A stretch of DNA of 8,735 bases from Microcaldota archaeon (GTDB lineage: Archaea; Micrarchaeota; Micrarchaeia; Anstonellales; Bilamarchaeaceae). Shown in pieces: positions 1 to 5,378 of this stretch. Made by a program: the position numbers and the translations under genes. Location: the NCBI GenBank assembly GCA_030668565.1, contig DAOVFD010000040.1, positions 1 through 8,735 of the forward strand, given 5' to 3'. Position 1 is the first letter of the stretch. Every line of letters starts with the position of its first letter. The notes under the pieces are model-generated. The model was not told the origin of the DNA. It was given only the letters and a program-made list of their open reading frames with translations, and ran no database searches.

Positions 1-2
1 AT

Positions 3-98
3 TTTGGCATAAATGCAGCAATAGTATGGGATATCGTCGAAAACAAGATTCCTGAATTCAAAATTTCAATAACCAAAATAAGGAAAGAGTTGAAATAG
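3..98 (+). CDS. C-terminal fragment of an unidentified protein, cut by the window edge
   Basis: This frame is open from the left edge to a TAG stop and gives 31 residues, beginning FGINAAIVWDIVENK and ending IRKELK. The tail is amphipathic and lysine-rich, as is common at the C-terminus of a soluble protein. It lies upstream of RNase HI in the same direction, but a separate TATA-like box follows it, so it is probably not in one transcript with RNase HI. I do not recognise the family, and the fragment is too short to assign. A chance open frame of this length at an edge is possible. Confidence 0.45.
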   Translation, partial: FGINAAIVWDIVENKIPEFKISITKIRKELK

Positions 99-216
99 GG
101 GAAAGGATAACAAAGTAAAAGAATAGCTGTTATTGATTCTCTTTCAGGTTTTCCGTAAACATATTAAGAAAACTTTCCAAAAAATCGGAAAATTCGTAAT
201 CCACTCACTCGAAATG

Positions 217-224
217 ATTTTAAA
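217..224 (+). promoter_or_regulatory. TATA-like box for RNase HI (leaderless)
   Basis: ATTTTAAA is centred about 26 bases before the ATG at 247. In archaea the TATA box sits about 26-27 bases before the transcription start, so the transcript would begin at or next to the start codon. No Shine-Dalgarno sequence precedes that ATG, which fits leaderless initiation and supports 247 over the upstream TTG at 133. Confidence 0.55.
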
Positions 225-246
225 CATCTCCCGAGTTTTATTCGTC

Positions 247-633
247 ATGCTCATCATCTATACAGACGGCGCATGTTTTGGAAATCCGGGACCTATGGGG
301 ATAGGTCTTGTTGTTTACGAAGGTAAGAAAAAACTGATGGAAGTCAGTGATTATGTTGGTGAGGGAACAAACAACATTGCAGAATATCTTGCCGTTATCC
401 GTGCGCTTGAAATTGCGGGGAAGATGAAGGAAAGGGAGGTCCATATACGGACTGACAGCCAGCTGGTTGAGAGGCAAATTAAAGGCGAATACAAAGTGAA
501 AAACCCCAAGCTTAAACCTCTTAAGGCAAAAGTTGACAGGCTGATGATTGAAATGAAGGTTAAGGTCGAGCACATTACAAGAGAAAAAAACGAGCATGCC
601 GATGAACTTGCAAAAAGGGCTGTTTCACTATAA
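247..633 (+). CDS. rnhA: Ribonuclease HI
   Basis: RNase HI cleaves the RNA strand of RNA-DNA hybrids using two metal ions, and acts in primer, R-loop and ribonucleotide removal. From the ATG at 247 the protein has 128 residues, a normal size for compact archaeal and Bacillus-type RNase HI. The catalytic carboxylates are visible: D7 in YTDGACFGNPGP, E46 in NNIAEYLAV, D70 in RTDSQLV and D119 in HADELAKRA. The frame stays open upstream to a TTG at 133, but that extension precedes the conserved first strand MLIIYTDG, and the TATA-like box at 217-224 lies inside it, so I reject it. The last codons (AKRAVSL) contain a 13-base sequence repeated just downstream of hepT, so this 3' end may have been remade when the toxin-antitoxin pair arrived. 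Family identity is secure; the exact start is well supported. Confidence 0.95.
   Translation: MLIIYTDGACFGNPGPMGIGLVVYEGKKKLMEVSDYVGEGTNNIAEYLAVIRALEIAGKMKEREVHIRTDSQLVERQIKGEYKVKNPKLKPLKAKVDRLMIEMKVKVEHITREKNEHADELAKRAVSL
610..626 (+). repeat. Direct repeat, left copy, flanking the MntA-HepT module
   Basis: The right 13 bases (614-626, AAAGGGCTGTTTC) recur exactly at 1308-1320. With a 2-base gap the match extends left by GC. This copy forms the codons for the RNase HI C-terminus (AKRAVS). The pair brackets mntA-hepT precisely and resembles a target duplication or recombination scar. Confidence 0.7.
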
Positions 634-634
634 C

Positions 635-643
635 ATTTATAAT
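635..643 (+). promoter_or_regulatory. TATA-like box for mntA-hepT
   Basis: ATTTATAAT begins two bases after the RNase HI stop. A transcription start about 26 bases downstream, near 665, would give a leader of roughly 13 bases carrying the Shine-Dalgarno sequence at 668-673. The toxin-antitoxin pair would thus have its own promoter inside the segment bounded by the direct repeats. Confidence 0.5.
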
Positions 644-667
644 CTATGTATCCTAAGTTTATACTTC

Positions 668-673
668 GGTGAT
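668..673 (+). promoter_or_regulatory. Shine-Dalgarno sequence that sets the mntA start
   Basis: GGTGAT matches the 3' half of the GGAGGTGAT complement to the archaeal 16S tail. It is followed by four bases and ATG at 678. Competing starts GTG 669 and ATG 672 lie inside this site, so 678 is preferred. Confidence 0.6.
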
Positions 674-677
674 GTTC

Positions 678-968
678 ATGGTAGCTAATGAATTGATTGA
701 AAAAATCAGAAGTTTGAAAGGACAGATAAAGAGAGAATACAAGGTTAAAAAAATAGGTCTTTTCGGTTCTTTCGTAAAGGAAAAACAAAAAAAGACAAGC
801 GATATAGATGTGCTTGTGGAATTCGAGGATGAAGCAGACCTTTTCTCCCTTATAGGTCTTTCGAATTTTCTTAAAAAGAAACTTAAGCGTGAAGTCGATG
901 TTGTGCCTAAGAGAGCACTTAGAAGCGAACTAAAGGCCTCTATCCTGAAGGACGTGATCTATATATGA
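678..968 (+). CDS. mntA: MntA, MNT-type nucleotidyltransferase antitoxin
   Basis: MntA is the antitoxin of the MNT-HEPN (HepT/MntA) system. In characterised bacterial pairs it transfers AMP units from ATP to a tyrosine of the HEPN ribonuclease and so silences it. From the ATG at 678 the protein has 96 residues, typical of minimal nucleotidyltransferases. The signature G-S-x10-D-x-D is exact: G30-S31 in FGSF, then D42 and D44 in SDIDVLVEF. The third catalytic aspartate is D74 in EVDVV. The stop codon overlaps the hepT start in an ATGA, so the two are translationally coupled. The short form without other domains, together with this partner, makes an antitoxin role much more likely than a metabolic or drug-modifying one. 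The pair lies between short direct repeats, suggesting it was acquired as a module. Confidence 0.92.
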   Translation: MVANELIEKIRSLKGQIKREYKVKKIGLFGSFVKEKQKKTSDIDVLVEFEDEADLFSLIGLSNFLKKKLKREVDVVPKRALRSELKASILKDVIYI

Positions 969-1306
969 GAGATTATGGTATCTACTTGAGAGATATTCTT
1001 GATTCCATAGCTGATATCGAACAGTTTATCGGCGACATGGATTTTAAAGAATTTGAATCTGATGATAAAACGTTAAGTGCAGTGTTGAGAAAACTTGAAA
1101 TCATAGGCGAGGCCACCAAACACATCCCGGAAAGTCTTAGGAAAAAATATCCTGATGTGCCATGGAAGGAAATGGCAGGTATGAGGGATAAATTAATCCA
1201 TTTCTATTTCGGCGTCGATTCTATGCTTGTCTGGAAAACGGTGAAAGAAAGGCTTCCCCGGGTTAGTCAATCTATTATGAAAATGATAGACGACATGGAG
1301 GAGTAG
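965..1306 (+). CDS. hepT: HepT, HEPN-domain ribonuclease toxin
   Basis: HEPN toxins of this family are small helical RNases that act as dimers; a characterised cyanobacterial HepT trims tRNA 3' ends. The 113-residue protein is a full HEPN domain. The R-x4-H-x-Y motif is intact at R74, H79 and Y81 (MRDKLIHFYFG). R and H are the family's RNase residues, and the tyrosine is the one AMPylated by MntA in studied systems. The earlier block KLEIIGEATKHIPE (residues 43-56) is also typical of the family. The start overlaps the mntA stop by 4 bases (ATGA). All motif residues are present, so the toxin is probably active rather than decayed. The gene ends exactly where the right direct repeat begins. Its RNA target here is unknown. 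Confidence 0.92.
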   Translation: MRDYGIYLRDILDSIADIEQFIGDMDFKEFESDDKTLSAVLRKLEIIGEATKHIPESLRKKYPDVPWKEMAGMRDKLIHFYFGVDSMLVWKTVKERLPRVSQSIMKMIDDMEE

Positions 1307-1320
1307 CAAAGGGCTGTTTC
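1306..1320 (+). repeat. Direct repeat, right copy, flanking the MntA-HepT module
   Basis: GCAAAGGGCTGTTTC repeats the RNase HI 3' end (610-626), with 13 contiguous identical bases at 1308-1320. Its first base is the last base of the hepT stop codon. Read in the RNase HI frame it gives Q-R-A-V-S-A-stop. That TGA stop (1325-1327) overlaps the methyltransferase ATG (1324-1326) as ATGA, which looks like the old end of RNase HI. Confidence 0.7.
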
Positions 1321-1323
1321 TGC

Positions 1324-2472
1324 ATGAAAATATCAGAAAATCTTTCTCTTGGAAAATACATGACATTCAAATCCAGCAAACAGGAGCCGATTCATCGCTG
1401 GTTTTATTACAAGGAGGGATATTCTCCGGAAATAGTGGATTATGCGCTTGACCATGAGAAAATTAAAGGTATTCTCCTTGACCCTTTCTGCGGAGCTGGA
1501 ACCTCTCTTCTTGTTGCGAAAGAGAATGGGCTGGCGGGTATGGGTATCGACGTGTCCGAACTCGCTGTTTTTGTTTCAGGGGTGAAATTCGCTAATTATG
1601 AGAAGAAAAATATTGAAGAAGCAAAGGAATTCATGAAAGACCTGTTCAGGGAAAGAAGACAAACAAAATTGAAGTGGGATTTCGAGCTTTTTAGCCCCAA
1701 GGCAGCATTTCCCAGAAGAAACCTGAATGATATCCTCTACATAAGGGAAATGATAGAGGAATCCGGGTATAGTGAGAAGACAACAAATCTCCTGCTTCTT
1801 GCCCTTATTTCAATACTTCCCCAATCAAGCATAGTGCTCAAGGACGGCGGAGTATTGAAAATAAACAAAAGAAAAAGAGCGATGCCTGCAAAGGATGCAT
1901 TCAAAAGAAAAGTAAAACAGATGATTTCAGACATTGAAAAGGGCGTTAAGGGAAAAGTGCCGGATGTTCAACTTGGTGATGCAAGGGTTTTGCCTTATGA
2001 AGATGAATCCTGTGATATCATTGTTACCTCTCCTCCTTATTTGAACAATATCGATTATTCGAAAGTTTACGGTCTTGAGTTGAGCTTGCTGGCGCTTGAT
2101 AAGGAAATTACAAAGAAGATGAGGGGGCGTTCACTCCGTTCATTCCTTCAGAAGGACGCAAAGCCCAGTTATATCCCTCCCGAAGTAGAGGAAATCGGTA
2201 GCAGAATCCCGGTAGTAGGTGCTTATTTTGCAGATATGGAGAATGCAATTTCTGAAATGAAAAGGGTCCTGAAAAAGGGCAGTGCTGCTTATGTTGTGGT
2301 TTCCAATTCCGTTATTTTCAAGGAGCATATTCTTGTTGATGAGATACTTGCGGCAATTGGGGAAAGATTGGATGTGGAATCAGAAATAGTGGTCGGTTCT
2401 TACAGGATAGCCGACGTTAAACCCCAGAAAGTAAATACCAGGGAGAGCATAGTAATACTAAGAAAGGTCTAA
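1324..2472 (+). CDS. SAM-dependent amino-methyltransferase, FCGAG/SPPY type (probable DNA methylase)
   Basis: This 382-residue protein has the hallmarks of enzymes that methylate exocyclic amino groups of cytosine or adenine. The N-terminal block EPIHRWFYYKEGYSPE (residues 21-36) is typical of SPPY methylases. SAM-binding motif I is DPFCGAGTS (53-61), an acidic residue of motif II is D76 in GIDVSEL, and catalytic motif IV is TSPPYL (235-240), followed by NNIDYSKVYGLELS. A late strand, VVVSNSV (324-330), completes the fold. About 175 residues separate motifs I and IV. The order I then IV, with SPPY rather than NPPY, favours DNA over RNA as substrate, but no THUMP domain, restriction enzyme or specificity subunit is nearby, so the target is open. 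The start has no Shine-Dalgarno sequence. It lies 17 bases after hepT and would have overlapped the ancestral RNase HI gene by 4 bases. Confidence 0.8.
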   Translation: MKISENLSLGKYMTFKSSKQEPIHRWFYYKEGYSPEIVDYALDHEKIKGILLDPFCGAGTSLLVAKENGLAGMGIDVSELAVFVSGVKFANYEKKNIEEAKEFMKDLFRERRQTKLKWDFELFSPKAAFPRRNLNDILYIREMIEESGYSEKTTNLLLLALISILPQSSIVLKDGGVLKINKRKRAMPAKDAFKRKVKQMISDIEKGVKGKVPDVQLGDARVLPYEDESCDIIVTSPPYLNNIDYSKVYGLELSLLALDKEITKKMRGRSLRSFLQKDAKPSYIPPEVEEIGSRIPVVGAYFADMENAISEMKRVLKKGSAAYVVVSNSVIFKEHILVDEILAAIGERLDVESEIVVGSYRIADVKPQKVNTRESIVILRKV

Positions 2473-2478
2473 TTATAC

Positions 2479-2486
2479 ATTTAAAA
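2479..2486 (+). promoter_or_regulatory. TATA-like box for the 185-residue orphan gene (leaderless)
   Basis: ATTTAAAA is centred 27-28 bases before the ATG at 2510, the spacing expected for a leaderless archaeal transcript. There is no Shine-Dalgarno sequence before that ATG. Confidence 0.55.
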
Positions 2487-2509
2487 GCATTTGTGAACAC
2501 AATACTCAT

Positions 2510-3067
2510 ATGACAAGGTCAAAGCATAAAAAAGATAAGAAGTCGTGCAATGAAGGCGTTGATAAAAAATCACTTAAGGAAGAGAAACCTTTTACTGATA
2601 GGGTTCGTGAGAGACTTCAACCCAAACCGAGAGCGTCTGGCGTTCCTTCTCTCGAATGTTTTAAAAATAGGCTTAAGGACAAGGTTGAAGATGCATTGTT
2701 CCCGGAAAAATCCGGGCCAGTTCATTTCAAGTCTTCAGGCGATGTTGTTATTGAGTTCGGAAAAGACATAATCGTGGCAAAACTCCTCTTTGAAAAAAAA
2801 CTTGAGGTAGGAGAGCCACTTGACGTTGCCGGTTCGGAAATAATCATCAGAAAAATGAGCAGAGAAAAAATGGTATTTGATGTGATAAGCGACATGTTCC
2901 ATTCAGAGAACAATGAATCTTCTCATGATGCGATTATTGATATGGGCTATCACGTTATTACTTTCTCACCTCATGACGGGAACTCCGTAATTGCGAGGGT
3001 ATTTGTTGAGGCCAGGCACGTATCTATTCCAGAAGATGCCAACATTGATGAGATACCAAAATGTTGA
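2510..3067 (+). CDS. Hypothetical protein with charged N-terminal tail
   Basis: I do not recognise this 185-residue protein. Residues 1 to about 42 are dominated by K, R, E, D and S and are probably disordered (it opens MTRSKHKKDKK). Residues 47-65 look like an amphipathic helix. From about residue 76 alternating hydrophobic patterns (DVVIEFGKDIIVAKLLF, later SEIIIRKM and SVIARVFVEARHVSI) suggest a small beta-rich domain. There is no signal peptide, membrane segment or clear catalytic motif. A well-placed TATA-like box, an ATG at the right distance and codon use like its neighbours support a real gene. The basic tail could bind nucleic acid, but that is a guess. A 73-codon frame inside it (2550-2771) is read as a shadow. 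Confidence 0.7.
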   Translation: MTRSKHKKDKKSCNEGVDKKSLKEEKPFTDRVRERLQPKPRASGVPSLECFKNRLKDKVEDALFPEKSGPVHFKSSGDVVIEFGKDIIVAKLLFEKKLEVGEPLDVAGSEIIIRKMSREKMVFDVISDMFHSENNESSHDAIIDMGYHVITFSPHDGNSVIARVFVEARHVSIPEDANIDEIPKC

Positions 3068-3079
3068 ATCTCCAAAACC

Positions 3080-3088
3080 AATAAAATA
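3080..3088 (+). promoter_or_regulatory. Weak TATA-like box for the GTPase-cutA unit
   Basis: AATAAAATA is centred about 38 bases before the ATG at 3122. This is the same distance as for mntA (39), the other gene that has both a TATA-like box and a Shine-Dalgarno leader. Transcription would start near 3110, leaving a leader of about 12 bases with GTGAT at 3113-3117. Confidence 0.4.
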
Positions 3089-3112
3089 ACATCCAATACT
3101 AACTCTAGACAA

Positions 3113-3117
3113 GTGAT
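3113..3117 (+). promoter_or_regulatory. Shine-Dalgarno sequence that sets the GTPase start
   Basis: GTGAT is followed by four bases and ATG at 3122. An in-frame GTG at 3113 would be an alternative start adding only three residues, but it is better explained as part of this ribosome-binding site, since the same arrangement occurs at mntA and at AMP phosphorylase. Confidence 0.5.
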
Positions 3118-3121
3118 TCTG

Positions 3122-4309
3122 ATGTTAATAGGTATAATTGGAAAACCATCAACAGGTAAAAGCACATTCTTCATGGCAGCTACAAGCGCAGTTGTCAAGC
3201 GTTCGCCCGTGCCGTTTACTACAATCAAGCCGAATCACGCAGTAGGATATGTTGAAGTTGAATGCGTTGACAAGGAATTCAACGTTAAATGCAACCCAAG
3301 GACAGGTTATTGCGTTGATTCCAGAAGATTCGTTCCTACCGATTTACTGGATGTCGCAGGGCTTGTCCCAGGAGCGCATGAAGGAAAGGGATTGGGCAAT
3401 AAATTTCTCGATGATTTGAGGCAGGCAGATGCATTGATACATATAGTGGACGCAAGCGGTTCAACCAACGAGATGGGTGAAAAGGTCGAAGCAGGGAGCT
3501 ATGACCCTGCAAATGACATAAGATTCCTTGAGGATGAGCTGGATTACTGGCTTAAGGGCATACTTGATAATAACTGGCAGAAGCTCCTCAGGGAAGGCAG
3601 GACAAAAAAGAATGAGGAAATCATGCATGAGCAGTTCACAGGACTCGGCATAAGCAGAGACGCGATTGTGAAAACCCTTAATGAACTTAACCTTAAAGAA
3701 AAGTCGCTGGAGCAATGGAACGAAGAGGAAAAGCTGGAATTTGCAAGAAGGATGAGGAAAATAGGGAAGCCCCTTATTGTTGTTGCAAACAAATGCGATG
3801 TTCCCGGCGCTTATGAAAATTATGAAAAACTAGTTAAGGAATTCCCTGACCACATAATAATCCCATGTTCTTCAGAGGCGGAGATAACGCTTAAAGAAGC
3901 TGCAAAGAATGGATTTGTAAAATATGTTCCCGGAGACCCTGATTTCGAGATAATAAAGGAATTGAGTGAAGAACAGAAAAAAGCAATGGAATTTCTCAGA
4001 ACCTATATGAAAAAGGCAGGGGGCACAGGAGTACAAAAGGCATTGAATACTGTAGTCTTCGAACTCCTGCATTATATTGCTGTTTTTCCAGTTGCCGTGC
4101 CTTCAAAGCTTAGCGATATTAAGGGAAATATTTTACCAGACTGTTTCCTTTTGAAGCAAGGTTCAACAGCACTTGATTTTGCAGAAGCAATTCACAGTGA
4201 CATTGCGGATAAGTTCATAAAGGCCATAGACGTAAAAACAAAAAGAACCCTTGGGGCAGATTATGTTTTAAAGAACAGGGATGTAATTGAAATAATGTTT
4301 GGTAGATAA
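3122..4309 (+). CDS. YchF/Obg-related GTPase with C-terminal TGS domain
   Basis: This belongs to the archaeal branch of the Obg/YchF P-loop NTPases, which associate with ribosomes or tRNA and are nearly universal, although their exact role is not settled. Numbered from the ATG at 3122 (395 residues): P-loop GKPSTGKST at 7-15, switch I FTTIKPN near 32-38, G3 motif LLDVAGLVPGAHEGKGLG at about 75-92, G4 NKCD at 223-226, and G5 near CSS 249-251. A helical insert occupies about 125-210, as in this family. Residues from about 315 form a TGS domain (IKGNILPDCFLLKQGSTALDF). The aspartate in NKCD fits GTP preference, whereas bacterial YchF with NxxE prefers ATP. The P-loop has S-T where many relatives have N-V, a mild variation. 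The stop is one base before the cutA ATG, so the two form an operon. Confidence 0.92.
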   Translation: MLIGIIGKPSTGKSTFFMAATSAVVKRSPVPFTTIKPNHAVGYVEVECVDKEFNVKCNPRTGYCVDSRRFVPTDLLDVAGLVPGAHEGKGLGNKFLDDLRQADALIHIVDASGSTNEMGEKVEAGSYDPANDIRFLEDELDYWLKGILDNNWQKLLREGRTKKNEEIMHEQFTGLGISRDAIVKTLNELNLKEKSLEQWNEEEKLEFARRMRKIGKPLIVVANKCDVPGAYENYEKLVKEFPDHIIIPCSSEAEITLKEAAKNGFVKYVPGDPDFEIIKELSEEQKKAMEFLRTYMKKAGGTGVQKALNTVVFELLHYIAVFPVAVPSKLSDIKGNILPDCFLLKQGSTALDFAEAIHSDIADKFIKAIDVKTKRTLGADYVLKNRDVIEIMFGR

Positions 4310-4310
4310 T

Positions 4311-4619
4311 ATGTTAGTAGCATTTTCAACCGTTGGAAAAAAGACAGATGCAGAAAAGTTAGCCAAATATATTGTTGACAAAAGGATTATTGCCTGCGTG
4401 AATGTAATAAAGATAGAAAACTCATTCTACAGATGGAAGGGAAAGACAGAAGTAAGCGGGGAATATCTCCTCATTATGAAACTTCCTAAAAAGAACTTCG
4501 ACAGACTGGACGCAGCAATAAAACACCATCATCCTTATGATAATCCTGAACTTATTGCAATGAAAATAGAAAAATCAAGCAGTAAATATGCAAACTGGGT
4601 CAAGCGCTGCTGTCTTTGA
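4311..4619 (+). CDS. cutA: CutA1, divalent-ion tolerance family protein
   Basis: CutA1 is a small, very stable trimeric protein with a ferredoxin-like fold. It was first linked to copper tolerance in bacteria, but its true function is unsettled. The 102-residue product matches the family along its whole length: an N-terminal strand VAFSTVGK, then ACVNVI at 28-33, the signature FYRWKGKTE at 39-47, LLIMKLP at 53-59, and HPYDNPELIAMKI at 74-86, ending in the usual Y-x-x-W (YANW, 93-96). It starts one base after the GTPase stop; the longer TTG start at 4299 would overlap that gene and adds no conserved sequence. Its last 20 bases overlap the 3' end of rnp2 on the other strand. The C-terminal CC pair is unusual but outside the core. 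Confidence 0.93.
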   Translation: MLVAFSTVGKKTDAEKLAKYIVDKRIIACVNVIKIENSFYRWKGKTEVSGEYLLIMKLPKKNFDRLDAAIKHHHPYDNPELIAMKIEKSSSKYANWVKRCCL

Positions 4620-4911
4620 GTTTATTTATCATTCCGCTCGTTCTTTTTGATATCAATCTTGCTTTTTTCCCGTTTAATTCGTTTACTAGGGCAAGGAAAC
4701 CCAAAACTTCATCCACTTTGCCCCGCTCGCATCTCAGAATGCCGTTTTTACCATCATATTCCATCAGTTTAAGCTGTATAAAAGAAGAACCGTATTCTCC
4801 AAAGAATTCCAGTGCCTTGGCATAGAGCCCTTGCTTAAGCTCGTCCTCTTTGAAATCCCCTTTTACTTCGAAAAGTATATACCTTCTTTTGGGCCCTTTT
4901 GCCCTTGTCAT
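4600..4911 (-). CDS. rnp2: RNase P protein component 2 (Rnp2/Pop5 family)
   Basis: Rnp2 (archaeal Pop5) is a protein subunit of RNase P, the ribonucleoprotein that trims tRNA 5' leaders. It partners Rnp3 (Rpp30) at the RNA's catalytic core. The 103-residue product has the family pattern: a basic N-terminus leading into RRYILFEV (9-16), a central helix ending FFGEYGSSFIQLKLMEYD (36-53), the conserved G-I-L-R-C at 57-61, and DEVLGFLALV (67-76), with RTSGMINKLK near the end. It is slightly shorter than many archaeal homologues (about 110-140). It is monocistronic as far as seen: its tail overlaps cutA and its start faces purE across 35 bases. The TATA-like box on its strand, about 27 bases before the ATG, indicates a leaderless transcript. 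Confidence 0.88.
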   Translation of the reverse strand: MTRAKGPKRRYILFEVKGDFKEDELKQGLYAKALEFFGEYGSSFIQLKLMEYDGKNGILRCERGKVDEVLGFLALVNELNGKKARLISKRTSGMINKLKDSSA

Positions 4912-4913
4912 AG

Positions 4914-4943
4914 AGTTTTAAATCCTTTGATGTTTTTAAATAG
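4914..4943. promoter_or_regulatory. Interlocked divergent promoters of rnp2 (-) and purE (+)
   Basis: On the + strand AGTTTTAAAT (4914-4923 region) is centred about 28 bases before the purE ATG. On the - strand TATTTAAAAA (4933-4942 read in reverse) is centred about 27 bases before the rnp2 ATG. The whole intergenic gap is 35 bases, so each TATA-like box lies between the other box and the gene it serves. Neither gene has a Shine-Dalgarno sequence. Both transcripts would be leaderless. Confidence 0.55.
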
Positions 4944-4946
4944 ATT

Positions 4947-5378
4947 ATGGAACGCGTCTTAATTTTGTCAGGAAGCAAGAGTGATGAGAAAGTATACGAA
5001 AAGACAGTGAAAACACTGGGGGAATTCGGTATAAAATACAAACTCGAGATTGCCTCCGCGCATAGGAATCTGGAACTGGTTGAAAAGTTTGTGAAGGAAA
5101 CCAGTGCTGAAGTTATAATTGCAGTAGCAGGACTAAGTGCAGCGCTTCCAGGGGTTGTTGCTTCGAAGACAACAAAACCCGTAATTGGAGTACCCGTTAA
5201 CGTAAAACTCGACGGTCTTGACGCATTGCTTTCCATAATGCAGATGCCTCCTGGTGTTCCGGTGGCAACAGTGGGAATAGACAACGGAAAGAATGCTGCT
5301 TTGCTTGCGATTCAGATTCTTGCTCTGAATGACGAAGAATTGGCAAAAAAACTCAAAGAAGCCAGGTCGAAGAAATGA
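4947..5378 (+). CDS. purE: PurE-like protein (AIR carboxylase / N5-CAIR mutase family)
   Basis: PurE proteins act in de novo purine synthesis, making CAIR either by moving carboxylate from N5-CAIR (class I) or by direct carboxylation of AIR (class II). The 143-residue product has GSKSD at 9-13, SAHRN at 37-41 with the essential histidine H39, and a long C-terminal core PVIGVPVNVKLDGLDALLS followed by MQMPPGVPVATVGID and NAALLAIQIL. The loop that reads AAHLPG in E. coli PurE (H75) is SAALPG here (64-69), so that histidine is alanine. No other purine gene is nearby; instead the stop overlaps the start of a Trm61-like methyltransferase by 4 bases. It is probably a PurE enzyme, but the lost histidine leaves open a changed activity. 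The start is fixed by the TATA-like box about 28 bases upstream. Confidence 0.85.
   Translation: MERVLILSGSKSDEKVYEKTVKTLGEFGIKYKLEIASAHRNLELVEKFVKETSAEVIIAVAGLSAALPGVVASKTTKPVIGVPVNVKLDGLDALLSIMQMPPGVPVATVGIDNGKNAALLAIQILALNDEELAKKLKEARSKK

Noticed and set aside
133..246. 38-residue N-terminal extension of RNase HI from TTG 133
   Set aside because: The conserved domain starts at the ATG at 247, a TATA-like box lies inside the extension at the right distance, and the added residues match nothing in the family.
351..788. Open frame of 145 codons on the - strand over RNase HI and mntA
   Set aside because: It spans two real genes in antisense, with a serine- and phenylalanine-rich composition and no start signal.
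2550..2771. 73-codon alternative + strand frame within the orphan gene
   Set aside because: The 185-codon frame has the promoter and the better start; this one has neither and no recognisable domain.
4620..4676. T-rich terminator for the GTPase-cutA operon inside rnp2
   Set aside because: The + strand is T-rich here, but it is also simply the antisense of lysine-rich rnp2 codons, so the signal cannot be separated from coding composition.
4835..5284. Open frame of 149 codons on the - strand over purE and the start of rnp2
   Set aside because: It is antisense to purE and overlaps rnp2 in another frame; its low-complexity S/T-rich composition and lack of any recognisable domain mark it as a shadow.
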